64,000 nt of DNA from the NCBI RefSeq assembly GCF_900537995.1, contig NZ_LR027880.1, positions 2,178,001 to 2,242,000 on the forward strand. Reading direction: 5' to 3'. The position numbers were made by a program, and so were the translations under genes. Every line of letters begins with the position of its first letter. Position 1 is the first letter of the stretch. The stretch comes from Roseburia intestinalis L1-82. Its GTDB lineage: Bacteria; Bacillota; Clostridia; Lachnospirales; Lachnospiraceae. The notes under the pieces are model-generated. The model was not told the origin of the DNA, made no database searches, and was given only the letters and a program-made list of their open reading frames with translations. Below are positions 1-7,686 of this stretch, one piece after another.

Positions 1-399
1 AGGCTTGCTCGGGTTATCCTCTATCTTTTCTCGTATGTTGCGTATATGGCTCATGACAATGTTGTAATCGCCGGAATAGGATTCCTTCCACACAATGTCA
101 TAAATCTGTTCCTTGCTGAACACTATTCCCGGATGCTTTGCAAGAAGCTTGAAAATCTCAAATTCCGTATAAGTAAGCTCTATCTCCTGATTTTCCCGAA
201 TGATCACCCGTTGAACTTCATCAATCTTAAGACCTTTGAAATTCAATAGATGATTATTCAAACCTGACATCTGAATGATTTCCTCTCTGGTATTTATCAA
301 CGATAATATGTGGCTCATCATATCATCCTCATTATCTTCAAATGTCAGAACTAACATTTTCCCATACACATCACCTGCCTTATTACTTTTATATACTGC
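1..399 (-). pseudogene. Winged-helix (OmpR-type) regulator, C-terminal part, cut by window edge
   Basis: The minus-strand frame is open from 399 down to the window edge and reads a transcriptional-regulator C-terminal (winged-helix) domain with the segments LTYTEFEIFKLLAKHPGIVFS and SYSGDYNIVMSHIRNIREK. A TAG stop sits at 400-402, where the second copy (17151-17654) has a leucine codon, so any longer N-terminal part is broken here. A possible start is the ATG at 358. No receiver domain is visible in either copy. The copy is about 85-90% identical by eye to 17211-17725. It is probably a decayed regulator remnant; whether a product is made from the internal ATG cannot be told. Confidence 0.6.
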
Positions 400-473
400 C
401 TAAGTTCTGGAAAATTCAAAAGAATGATTCCCATATCCAGCCAAGCAGTATGTTATCTGCTGTTTGTTTTTTC

Positions 474-752
474 TTATTCATTTTCCCTATATCCTATAAC
501 GGAAATTACTTTTTCGTTGCATACGATATATGCTACTTGCTTTCCCTCACTCTTTAATTCTGTGGCACATTCTTTTATGTTTTCAGTAAACCAAGATTGA
601 GAACTACAAGTAACAACAATTTCTTCATTACCCAATTTTGTATTATTAGATATTTCTGATAAGCTATCTAAAAACATTTTTTCTAATTGTTCTAAACTTA
701 TCACATTAGCAGGTAAAAAAGAAAAAATATCTAATACTTTATATTTACCCAT
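474..752 (-). CDS. Small protein of unknown function (92 aa), end of sensor-linked operon
   Basis: The ATG at 752 is preferred because AGGTGG lies five bases upstream on the minus strand; an in-frame GTG at 761 lacks this. The protein is soluble, begins MGKYKVLDIFSFLPANVIS, and has alternating predicted helices and strands, with a C-terminal part (QVAYIVCNEKVISVIGYRE) that looks like a beta hairpin. It is the last gene of the minus-strand series that starts with the LytTR regulator at 6865. Its last codons are duplicated at about 17690-17725, next to the second winged-helix copy. No family is recognised. Confidence 0.6.
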   Translation of the reverse strand: MGKYKVLDIFSFLPANVISLEQLEKMFLDSLSEISNNTKLGNEEIVVTCSSQSWFTENIKECATELKSEGKQVAYIVCNEKVISVIGYRENE

Positions 753-802
753 GTAAGCCACCTATCCCTCAGCTCCGCAAGCATTATTTAATGCTACAGT
801 TT

Positions 803-1486
803 TTAAATACTGACATCTATTGATTTCTTCACAAAACCGCTTCCGCTATTTGCAAGTGTACTTTCAACAGACTCTCTTGTAATGCCATCCAATGCTCCAG
901 ACGGTATCGGATCACCCGCTTTCCATGAGGGATCAGCAGCTTTCGCCGCTGCTGCAAATGCCTGCCTGTATTGATGTTCATATTGCTCCATTGTCCATCC
1001 CGCTGACAAACGGTCATCTTTGTTCATTTTTCTATATAAGTTAACATATACATCTTCCCTCTTTGTGGTATCACCATTCAGAGTGCCATTATCCCTTAAA
1101 AATTCCTTCTTTGCCAGTTCAAACATTTCTTCCCGGCTGCTCTCCGGAATAGAGATGATATGTTTATAACTATTTCTGTTCTCATCAGTTACAGCAAGCC
1201 CTGTTAATCCGGTATTCGGATCAACCCAATCTCCATTTTTATCATACTGGCTCATTAGATTCTTGATCGCCTGAACATTCGTAAACATTGCACCATTTCC
1301 ATTTTTCATCATTTCGCTAAGTGCCGCTTTGTACTGTTTACTGTTTGTGTCAATCCCTGCTGCTTTTAGTTGTGCCTGTACGGAGCTACTGTTAATTTGG
1401 GACAACTGAATGTTGTTGACTAAATTCATCCTTGATGTCCCAAACATACTCTGAAATAAGAAACTGTAATCTGTAATTCTCGGCAT
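803..1486 (-). CDS. Unknown 227-aa protein of sensor-linked operon (possibly DUF3879-like)
   Basis: The start is supported by AAGGAGG seven to eight bases before the ATG. The product is hydrophilic, without a signal peptide or membrane segment. It contains a putative calcium-loop-like stretch (DKNGDWVDPNTG, about residues 82-93) and a segment IISIPESSREEMFELAKKEF that resembles the core motif of the related proteins upstream. From memory it recalls the DUF3879 group of Eubacterium rectale-type gut bacteria, but this was not tested. It lies 80 bases after the 148-aa gene on the same strand, so it is probably cotranscribed. Function unknown. Confidence 0.7.
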   Translation of the reverse strand: MPRITDYSFLFQSMFGTSRMNLVNNIQLSQINSSSVQAQLKAAGIDTNSKQYKAALSEMMKNGNGAMFTNVQAIKNLMSQYDKNGDWVDPNTGLTGLAVTDENRNSYKHIISIPESSREEMFELAKKEFLRDNGTLNGDTTKREDVYVNLYRKMNKDDRLSAGWTMEQYEHQYRQAFAAAAKAADPSWKAGDPIPSGALDGITRESVESTLANSGSGFVKKSIDVSI

Positions 1487-1566
1487 AATTGCAACCTCCT
1501 TGTCAAATTAAATGTGAAATCCGTTTCATTACAACTAATTTTAAATCTTTATATCCAAATTGATGC

Positions 1567-2013
1567 CTATACTTCTAAGAAGTTCTGAAATCGTTTCACC
1601 AGTTCATCTAACTGCATCTGCTCCCGACTTGTTCCATTATAATTTTCAATCGGATCAGAAACAAAATAATTTCCGAACCCTGCCAGCGCATTTTCAAAGC
1701 TGCTTTTGAAGTTTTCTTTGCTGCTTACATCAAGATTTGCAAACATCTTGTAAATATCACTGTTCGATTCCTTATTTACTTCCACGCTGTCTTTTCCTGT
1801 CGTATTCCTTGCCGGAGAGCTTCCCACTCTGTAAGCAGGTTCTCCATGCTCCTGATAGAATTTCTCTCTTTCAATTTTTACCTGCTTTGCAACAAACTCA
1901 ACCATACTGTTCACTTTATTGATTTTCTCCTCTGCCTGTTTACCGTATGCAGTTGTTATCTGTTCTGCTGCTTCATCAGATAATCCCATTTCTTTACAGG
2001 CATCTTCAAGCAT
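1567..2013 (-). CDS. Unknown 148-aa protein of sensor-linked operon
   Basis: The reading frame starts 19 bases after the stop of the 205-aa gene. The GGAG that could serve as ribosome site overlaps that stop codon but is more than 20 bases from the ATG, so translation may be coupled or the start may differ. The protein is charged, largely helical by composition, and cytosolic in appearance. It has a central linker rich in S, N and K (SSPARNTTGKDSVEVNKES) and a C-terminal amphipathic helix. I do not recognise a family. Its place between two other small genes suggests it belongs to the same cluster. Confidence 0.55.
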   Translation of the reverse strand: MLEDACKEMGLSDEAAEQITTAYGKQAEEKINKVNSMVEFVAKQVKIEREKFYQEHGEPAYRVGSSPARNTTGKDSVEVNKESNSDIYKMFANLDVSSKENFKSSFENALAGFGNYFVSDPIENYNGTSREQMQLDELVKRFQNFLEV

Positions 2014-2032
2014 TACTCTAACTCAAAAAATA

Positions 2033-2650
2033 TTACTCCTGTTTTTTATAATACCCCGTTATCATGAGTGGCATAATATTTTCTATATCATTTTCTGTCA
2101 GCTGATAACCTATATTGCTGCGCTCTTGAAAAAATTCATTTAAAGGCTTTTTACTAATTAACAGTTTTTTCCCTTTTCCATTATCTTCCTCGTCTCCCCA
2201 GTCAAATTCCGTCCAGTAACCGCCTGTTCCATCTTCGTGAATAAATACTCCTGTACTTTTTACAATTCCTCCTGTCATTTTACTCGTACAGCCCAATCCT
2301 TCTATTGACTCATATACTTTTTGCCTAAACCTACTATCTGTTTGCATTCTCAATAGAGATTTCTTAGAAATGACTACATTTCCAGCTCCATAAAATTTCC
2401 CACTGTCAAGCATCGCTAGATCAAAATTTTCGGCAGTTTGGTCTGTCGTATTACATGCATAATCTACAACATGAAGTGTAACATTAAACTTTTTGCAAAT
2501 TTCCTCCTGCATATCGCTAACACTCTGCATAGTATTTATTTCATTTAAGAGTCTGCTAAAGTCCCCAGAAACAACTTCGGCATCTCCTGAACCTTGCTTT
2601 GTTGTAATTGCCGCTAAATTACTCAGTATTTCAAGTGCCTGTATATCCAT
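2033..2650 (-). CDS. Unknown 205-aa protein, paralogue of the 186-aa gene
   Basis: The protein begins MDIQALEILSNLAAI, nearly the same N-terminus as the 186-aa protein at 3335-3895 (MDIQALGMLSNITAI). It also shares the central motif I-S/P-x3-L-x-RM-x-TD-x3-RQKVY (here VISKKSLLRMQTDSRFRQKVY, residues about 93-112). The N-terminus also recalls the short flagellar-type YjfB sequences, though that may be chance. A weak AAAGG site precedes the ATG. No signal peptide or membrane segment is visible. It is separated from the preceding 171-aa gene by a 60-base gap that carries one copy of a 37-bp direct repeat. Function unknown. Confidence 0.7.
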   Translation of the reverse strand: MDIQALEILSNLAAITTKQGSGDAEVVSGDFSRLLNEINTMQSVSDMQEEICKKFNVTLHVVDYACNTTDQTAENFDLAMLDSGKFYGAGNVVISKKSLLRMQTDSRFRQKVYESIEGLGCTSKMTGGIVKSTGVFIHEDGTGGYWTEFDWGDEEDNGKGKKLLISKKPLNEFFQERSNIGYQLTENDIENIMPLMITGYYKKQE

Positions 2651-2663
2651 AATTTTTTCAACC

Positions 2664-2700
2664 TTTCTGCAATTCCTCTGTCAGCTAGAATCACTTATAC
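2664..2700. repeat. Direct repeat copy 1 next to the 171-aa gene
   Basis: The sequence starting TTTCTGCAATTCCTCTGTCA recurs at 3259-3295 with about five changes over 37 bases. The two copies bracket the gene at 2711-3226 in the intergenic gaps on each side. Confidence 0.7.
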
Positions 2701-2710
2701 TCACATCTGA

Positions 2711-3226
2711 TTACAATGGCATTACACCTCCATCTGCTGATTTATACGCTTTTACTATCGACATAATATCAAAGGAGTTACCATCTGAATCAATTGCATA
2801 AAAACTGTAATTGCCACTTTTATCTATTTCAAACTCAATATCGTTGCCATCAAAAGCAAACTCTTTATACACACTATCATTCCAAAATACAACTATTGTT
2901 TGCGTGTTTTCTACTTCACCAATAATCTTATCTTGCTCAATTAGTATCTCATATCCTTTTTCTAAACGATACCCCCAAGAATACTCCCGAAACACCAAAT
3001 CATTATCTGCATATCCTATGTCACTCTCATAGCTATCTTTATTACTTTTTACCCCTTGAAATGTTTCCTCTTTACTATTCAATATATTATTTGTTATAGA
3101 TGTGTCATCGTGCCTTAAAGCGCTTTGACCCATATCATTTGCTATTAAAAACCTAATTATTATCATAAAAATGCTTGTAATTGTTAAAACTATTTTTTTC
3201 AATTTATTCACCACCTTGCAATTCAA
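2711..3226 (-). CDS. Unknown membrane-anchored or secreted protein (171 aa)
   Basis: An N-terminal hydrophobic segment (VLTITSIFMIIIRFLIA, about residues 13-29) follows three lysines, so the protein is probably membrane-anchored or exported. The rest is a hydrophilic domain with strand-like patterns (TIVVFWNDSVYKEFAF, YSFYAIDSDGNSFD) that recall an extracellular beta-sandwich. An AAGGTGGTGA ribosome site suits a TTG start near residue 9 better than the upstream ATG, so the start is uncertain. It is the only member of the cluster with an obvious membrane segment, and is flanked by 37-bp direct repeats. No family recognised. Confidence 0.6.
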   Translation of the reverse strand: MNCKVVNKLKKIVLTITSIFMIIIRFLIANDMGQSALRHDDTSITNNILNSKEETFQGVKSNKDSYESDIGYADNDLVFREYSWGYRLEKGYEILIEQDKIIGEVENTQTIVVFWNDSVYKEFAFDGNDIEFEIDKSGNYSFYAIDSDGNSFDIMSIVKAYKSADGGVMPL

Positions 3227-3258
3227 TATCTTAAAACTCCGTTTCCGGCTGCTACCTG

Positions 3259-3295
3259 TTTCTGCAATTCCTCTGTCAGTCAGAATTGCTTATGC
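3259..3295. repeat. Direct repeat copy 2 next to the 171-aa gene
   Basis: Second copy of the repeat at 2664-2700, lying between the 186-aa and 171-aa genes; it shares TTTCTGCAATTCCTCTGTCA exactly and diverges after it. Confidence 0.7.
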
Positions 3296-3334
3296 TTTCT
3301 CTTTTTGAGTCCAAGCATTCTCTTTTTACATTAT

Positions 3335-3895
3335 TTATAAAATACTTTTCTTTTTATATTCCGTTGCCATAACTCCTTGTCTTTCTATCTCTTCAATCAT
3401 CTCCTGTATATCGTTTTGCAATAAGGCTTTTATATCGCTCCCATTCATTATCCTTACTTTTTCAGTATTCTTTGATCTCTCCGAAGCAGCCTTCTCTCCA
3501 CCTACATCCGGCTCTAATGTGGCAACTCCCTCTCCATTATCATCAAAAACCAGTGTACATTTTTTTACAGGCGGATTAAGTGTCTGCATCGTTAGTTTAA
3601 ATTTATCGCTGCTATAATCCGCAAGCATATCATAAACTTTTTGTCTTAATACTGTGTCTGTATTCATTCTGTACAGCACATCACTTGGAATGTAGCACTC
3701 AAAATAGCCATTTGCAGCCCCCACATCAATATGAAATTTATTATATATATCTTCTTTTACACAGTTTATCTGCTGTTCCCTTAGAGTCCCATAAAAATCC
3801 TTTTCTACATTTATATCACCTGAAATAGTATTCACATTTTGTTTTTGCACAATTGCTGTTATATTACTCAGCATTCCAAGTGCCTGTATATCCAT
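3335..3895 (-). CDS. Unknown 186-aa protein, paralogue of the 205-aa gene
   Basis: GAGGAGG nine bases upstream supports the ATG at 3895. It starts MDIQALGMLSNITAI and carries the shared motif YIPSDVLYRMNTDTVLRQKVY at about residues 68-88, followed by a strand-rich part and a Lys/Glu-rich helical C-terminus. It lies 18 bases after the 277-aa gene on the same strand. The three proteins at 2033, 3335 and 3914 share the RM-x2-D core, so they look like members of one family that has expanded inside this operon. No enzyme motif is visible; the function is unknown. Confidence 0.7.
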   Translation of the reverse strand: MDIQALGMLSNITAIVQKQNVNTISGDINVEKDFYGTLREQQINCVKEDIYNKFHIDVGAANGYFECYIPSDVLYRMNTDTVLRQKVYDMLADYSSDKFKLTMQTLNPPVKKCTLVFDDNGEGVATLEPDVGGEKAASERSKNTEKVRIMNGSDIKALLQNDIQEMIEEIERQGVMATEYKKKSIL

Positions 3896-3913
3896 ACTTT
3901 TAAACCTCCTCGT

Positions 3914-4747
3914 TTAAAGCTTTTGACTTTCTATCACGCTCTTACTAAATGTACTTATTGTATCCTCGTAGGCTGATACAGCGGAGGCAGAAACACTTGC
4001 TGACTGAAAAGCCGACATATTTACAGTGCCCTGCTCGTTCTGCATTTTTTCCATGAAAAAACTCTGCAATCTCTGCCTACTTTCCAACTGACTTTGGAGA
4101 AAATTTTCCTGTGCTTGTGCCCTGCGTGCCTGTGCCCTTTTAAGTGCTTCTTTTTCCTGCTCCGCTAACAATTCTTCCATTTTTTCATGTCGTTTTTCCC
4201 ACCACGATTTCTCATTACCTGAAATATTGGAACTACTGTTTCCTACTGGTCCTGCATATCCATAACATTCTTCCGGCGATGCTCCGATAACATCATAGCT
4301 GACATTATTTGATCCGGCAGGCAGGCTGCTTACTGAATATGCTGAACGAACCCGGTTCAAAACATAGTTTTCATACTCCGGATCACTTTTCATCCTTTCA
4401 AATGCTTCTTCTTTAATCACTGTTGCTCCCGATGAATATGTAGAACGAACCCACGCACTTACAGGCATCTGTGACATTTCATTCATAACCCACTGCTTAT
4501 ATTCATCCATTGTCATTTCCTCTTTCGACTTATTGGAAATGGAGCTATCATATGTAAACCCACTATAATTTGGCGGATACGGAATAACCATATCCCCCGC
4601 CCATGCAGAGGCAGTTGCTGTTGTATTCTGACTTTCCCCTGCCTTTTGTACTTCACTTGCAAAATTACTTTCCTCTACTGTTTTCTTACTGCTATTCGTA
4701 TAAGCGTAGGCAGTTGCGCCAATACCATTTACACCACTAATACTCAT
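3914..4747 (-). CDS. Unknown 277-aa coiled-coil protein of sensor-linked operon
   Basis: The start codon lies inside the end of the histidine kinase gene (11-bp overlap) with AGAAAGGAG upstream, so the two are translated from one message. The N-terminus MSISGVNGIGATAYAY is followed by a Ser/Thr-rich part, then the shared core VIKEEAFERMKSDPEYENYV (about residues 112-131). The C-terminal half has a long charged helix (about 185-225, rich in E, K, Q, R) and a Ser/Ala-rich end. No signal peptide is visible. It may be a DUF6033-type protein, from memory only. Coupling to the kinase suggests it is a direct output or partner of the signalling pair. Confidence 0.7.
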   Translation of the reverse strand: MSISGVNGIGATAYAYTNSSKKTVEESNFASEVQKAGESQNTTATASAWAGDMVIPYPPNYSGFTYDSSISNKSKEEMTMDEYKQWVMNEMSQMPVSAWVRSTYSSGATVIKEEAFERMKSDPEYENYVLNRVRSAYSVSSLPAGSNNVSYDVIGASPEECYGYAGPVGNSSSNISGNEKSWWEKRHEKMEELLAEQEKEALKRAQARRAQAQENFLQSQLESRQRLQSFFMEKMQNEQGTVNMSAFQSASVSASAVSAYEDTISTFSKSVIESQKL

Positions 4748-6143
4748 TTTCTGTTCTCCTTTCTTGTAACAATATTGTTACACTAAACTCATTTTTCTTT
4801 ACCTTAATATCTAAATCTCCCATGTACTTCTCTACTTCTCTCTTTACATTGGATAATCCTATTCCATGTAAGGAAATATCTTTTTCTTTATCGGAAACTG
4901 GAAGATTTGTATTGCTATCAAACTTGATTTCCCCGTCAAAAGAATTTCTTACTTCTATCAGAAAAAATTTTCTTTTTTGTTTTCCAGACAGCGTAATATA
5001 TCTTTCCCCCGTATTCATTTTTTCACAGGCTTCAAGTGCATTTTGCAACAAATTGTTGACGATAATTCCAATATCATACGCATCATATCTGTCTGATACC
5101 GGATAAGAGAACTCTGATTGAAATTGTACTCCCTGTTTGCTTGCTGCTTTCTGCTTATCATTTACAATCACATCCGTAACAGCATTGCCTGTCTGAATAG
5201 TTATCTCAAACACATTCATACTCTCATCCATTTTTGACAGATATTGTTGCATATCCTCATAATTGCCACTCTCCATAAGTCCCTTGATATTCGTCAAATG
5301 ATTTCTCATTTCATGCTTCATCTGCCGTATTCCGTTATAAAACTGCTCTACTTCCTCCATTCGCTCCTGTATTGAATGAACCTGTTGTTCTTCAATAAAA
5401 TGCTTTTTCTTTTCTTCCTGAAGTTTTTCCATCTCCTGATAGGACACTATTGTGATTAAAATTCCTGCATAGAATAAAATTGCAATTACTGGCACTATTC
5501 CCAGAAATATTGGATATTGTTCATAAAGTTGAAAAATCAAATCATCTTTCACCACTATCCAAAGCCGGACAATAATATTTCCAAATAAAATTGCTACTAT
5601 CGGTGTCAAAATCAGATAGCACAATTCCCTTATTTGCAGTTCTATCTTTTGTTTTCCTAATCGGTGTCCAACAACAAAAAGCATAATTAAAAACAAGAAG
5701 ATTCTAAATGCGGCAATAAAAATGTAATTCAATGATGCATTACGAAAAATATCCTCTACTAATGTTTTTTCCTGCACCCAATATCTGCTTGTAAAGAAAT
5801 CTATACTTTCCACAATCAGCATACTTAAATTTCTAATGCAGAAAAATATAATCCCCATAAAAAATGTAAAATTTCTATTCATGCCTAAATAGCCAGAAGA
5901 TGCCGTCAATAAAATTATTACAATCATCAAACCTAACCACCCATAAGCAGGAACAAAGTTTCCAATAAGGGATATGGCTATATAACTTCCAAAAACTATT
6001 AGTATCTTTTTTAATTTACTTCCCTGTCGTTCTTTCTTTTCTGTCATAAATGGATAGAAAAAAGCTGTCAGACAGACTGCATATAAAAAAGTTTCAATTC
6101 CGCCTATTATATTTTGGAACAACACAAACTCTGTTTCACTCAT
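4737..6143 (-). CDS. Sensor histidine kinase, GHKL/AgrC type
   Basis: This 468-aa protein has about six to seven membrane segments in residues 10-225, then a coiled linker, a phospho-acceptor region (QMKHEMRNHLTNIKG, His near residue 277) and a GHKL ATPase domain with an N box (NNLLQNALEACE) and a G box (HGIGLSNVKREVEKY). This is the architecture of AgrC/VirS-like sensors, which autophosphorylate and pass phosphate to LytTR regulators. It follows the regulator gene by 11 bases and overlaps the 277-aa gene. No agrB/agrD-like peptide genes are visible, so the signal it senses is unknown. Confidence 0.9.
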   Translation of the reverse strand: MSETEFVLFQNIIGGIETFLYAVCLTAFFYPFMTEKKERQGSKLKKILIVFGSYIAISLIGNFVPAYGWLGLMIVIILLTASSGYLGMNRNFTFFMGIIFFCIRNLSMLIVESIDFFTSRYWVQEKTLVEDIFRNASLNYIFIAAFRIFLFLIMLFVVGHRLGKQKIELQIRELCYLILTPIVAILFGNIIVRLWIVVKDDLIFQLYEQYPIFLGIVPVIAILFYAGILITIVSYQEMEKLQEEKKKHFIEEQQVHSIQERMEEVEQFYNGIRQMKHEMRNHLTNIKGLMESGNYEDMQQYLSKMDESMNVFEITIQTGNAVTDVIVNDKQKAASKQGVQFQSEFSYPVSDRYDAYDIGIIVNNLLQNALEACEKMNTGERYITLSGKQKRKFFLIEVRNSFDGEIKFDSNTNLPVSDKEKDISLHGIGLSNVKREVEKYMGDLDIKVKKNEFSVTILLQERRTENEY

Positions 6144-6154
6144 CCGCTGTCCTC

Positions 6155-6865
6155 CTACTGCATATACCGGAGATATGCTTTTACAAAGTCCGGATATTTA
6201 TATTTTGAAATCAGCAGCTTATCTCCATTGACGAGCGTTACTTCTGTCTTGTTGTACTCATCTATGCAGGCAAGATTGACTAAATATCCCTTATGAATAC
6301 GGAAAAACTGTCCCTGCAATTCTTCTTCCAAATCTCCGAGCTTTGCATAATATTCCAGTTCTTCCTCTTTCATATGAATTACAACTTTGTGGCTCTGGCT
6401 TTCCAGATAGTAAATATGATCTAACGGTATAGCCTTGCTCGTATTGGCATATTGGATAACCAGCGTTTTCTTCTGCTGCTCCGCTTCTGATATAATCTGT
6501 TCGGCTGCCCGCCGGAAAACTTGGGCAAATCTCTGTTCATCAATAGGCTTTAACAGGTATTGAAATGCTCCTACATCAAAAGCATCATAGACATATTTTT
6601 CATAGCCTGTAACAAATATAATAATTGGCTGCTTTGTAAGCTCCGTTGCCCTGATCTGTTTTGCCATGCTCATACCGTCCATACCGGACGCAACGCTTTT
6701 CATTTCAATATCCAGAAACAGCAAATCATGCTCCTTTTGATCTGACAGGTATTCATCAGTGGAAGCATACTCTGTGATTTCACATTCTATGTTCTGTTTC
6801 CTGACAAGTGATGAAAGATAGGTTCGTATGTTCTTTTCATCATCACATATTGCAATTCTTATCAT
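6155..6865 (-). CDS. LytTR-family response regulator
   Basis: The 236-aa protein has a receiver domain (acidic pair D8/D9, phospho-acceptor D52 in LLFLDIEM, conserved K in LLKPID) and a C-terminal LytTR DNA-binding domain (about residues 130-236, with FFRIHKGYLVNLACI). The ATG has AGAGGTGG upstream. It heads the operon with the kinase and the small-protein genes, so it probably activates its own operon. Two direct repeats 21 bases apart upstream (6928-6964) fit the spacing used by LytTR dimers. It is about 35% identical by eye to the regulator at 21379-22089. Confidence 0.92.
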   Translation of the reverse strand: MIRIAICDDEKNIRTYLSSLVRKQNIECEITEYASTDEYLSDQKEHDLLFLDIEMKSVASGMDGMSMAKQIRATELTKQPIIIFVTGYEKYVYDAFDVGAFQYLLKPIDEQRFAQVFRRAAEQIISEAEQQKKTLVIQYANTSKAIPLDHIYYLESQSHKVVIHMKEEELEYYAKLGDLEEELQGQFFRIHKGYLVNLACIDEYNKTEVTLVNGDKLLISKYKYPDFVKAYLRYMQ

Positions 6866-6927
6866 GTTCCACCTCTTTTTTCTTTTCGATTATTATATCG
6901 GAAATTATATAAAAATTTCTGAAGCCG

Positions 6928-6964
6928 ATAGCGCAAATGGACAGTTTAATAGCGCAAGTGGACA
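6928..6964 (-). promoter_or_regulatory. Candidate LytTR operator: two direct repeats spaced 21 bp
   Basis: On the plus strand ATAGCGCAAATGGACA (6928-6943) and ATAGCGCAAGTGGACA (6949-6964) differ at one base and start 21 bases apart, i.e. two helical turns. They lie 60-100 bases upstream of the response regulator, just before an AT-rich stretch containing TATAAT-like hexamers with no good -35. This is the usual layout of an activator-dependent LytTR promoter. The binding protein is inferred. Confidence 0.55.
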
Positions 6965-7012
6965 AAAAATAGCTAAAGTAATTCTATCAGCCCAAGATAT
7001 GTGTTCCAATCA

Positions 7013-7058
7013 GATTGCCTAAGCAATCGGAACACCGACACACCCTTTTGGAGTGTCG
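7013..7058 (+). other. Candidate oriT region upstream of mobC
   Basis: The 480-base gap between the divergent regulator and mobC holds several dyads. GATTGC-CTAA-GCAATC lies at 7013-7028 and CGACAC-N11-GTGTCG at 7036-7058. Such small inverted repeats just upstream of mobC and the relaxase gene are typical of MOBP-type transfer origins. The nick site cannot be assigned from sequence alone. Confidence 0.45.
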
Positions 7059-7236
7059 AAAACACACATAGCAAGCACTGCCCATGTCATGACACATAGG
7101 CTGAAATTTACTTTTCATGCCGCAGGCATAACCCGTAAATTTCCATAGGGAAGTATCCCTAACCCTCTTATATTTTTTGAGCCACTTTTCACAGCAAAAT
7201 CATTGACCTTCTTCTGCAATTTTGCTACAATTTTTC

Positions 7237-7254
7237 TTGGATAATTCTATCCAA
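7237..7254. promoter_or_regulatory. Perfect dyad upstream of mobC
   Basis: TTGGATA-ATTC-TATCCAA is a 7-bp perfect stem with a 4-base loop, 90 bases before the mobC start. It could be an operator bound by MobC or another repressor, or a further oriT arm. Confidence 0.4.
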
Positions 7255-7278
7255 AAATCGAATACACATTGAAACAAA

Positions 7279-7316
7279 CTGTTGTAAAACATCGAACATT
7301 TTACAGCAGTTTTTTT
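7279..7316 (+). terminator. Terminator-like hairpin just before mobC
   Basis: CTGTTGTAAAA (7279-7289) pairs with TTTTACAGCAG (7299-7309), one G-T wobble, and is followed by seven T. It ends 29 bases before the mobC start codon and points into mobC, so it would stop incoming transcription or act as an attenuator of the transfer genes. Confidence 0.6.
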
Positions 7317-7344
7317 GTACCCAAAAAAAGAAGGAGTTAGAGAA

Positions 7345-7686
7345 ATGGCAAACAGAAAACGCACCAATCCTGTGCAATTTTATCTCGATGATGACGAACA
7401 GTATATCCTGGACGAGAAGTTCCGATTATCGGGAATGAAAAGCAAGTCCGCTTTCTTGCGAAAGCTCATTTTGTATGGCTATGTCTATGACGTAGATTAC
7501 AGTTATTTAAGAAATTATAATACGGAGCTTGGACGTATCAGCTCAAATCTGAATCAGATTGCCAAGCGAATAAACAGCACCGGGAATATTTATCAGGAAG
7601 ATATGGACGAAGTAAAGGAGTTGATGAATGAGGTATGGCGTACACAAAAATCCATGCTATCAAAGCAACCGTTGATAAAGCGATAG
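7345..7686 (+). CDS. mobC: MobC-like relaxosome accessory protein
   Basis: The 113-aa protein (from the ATG at 7345, with AAGGAG eight to nine bases upstream) has a ribbon-helix-helix-like N-terminus (VQFYLDDDEQYILDEKFRLS) and the MobC signature NLNQIAKRIN near residue 73. MobC proteins bind near oriT, help open the strand and assist the relaxase. The gene overlaps the relaxase gene by 52 bases in another frame, indicating one transcription unit. The start at 7315 in the same frame is less likely because it would fall in the terminator T-run. Confidence 0.88.
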   Translation: MANRKRTNPVQFYLDDDEQYILDEKFRLSGMKSKSAFLRKLILYGYVYDVDYSYLRNYNTELGRISSNLNQIAKRINSTGNIYQEDMDEVKELMNEVWRTQKSMLSKQPLIKR

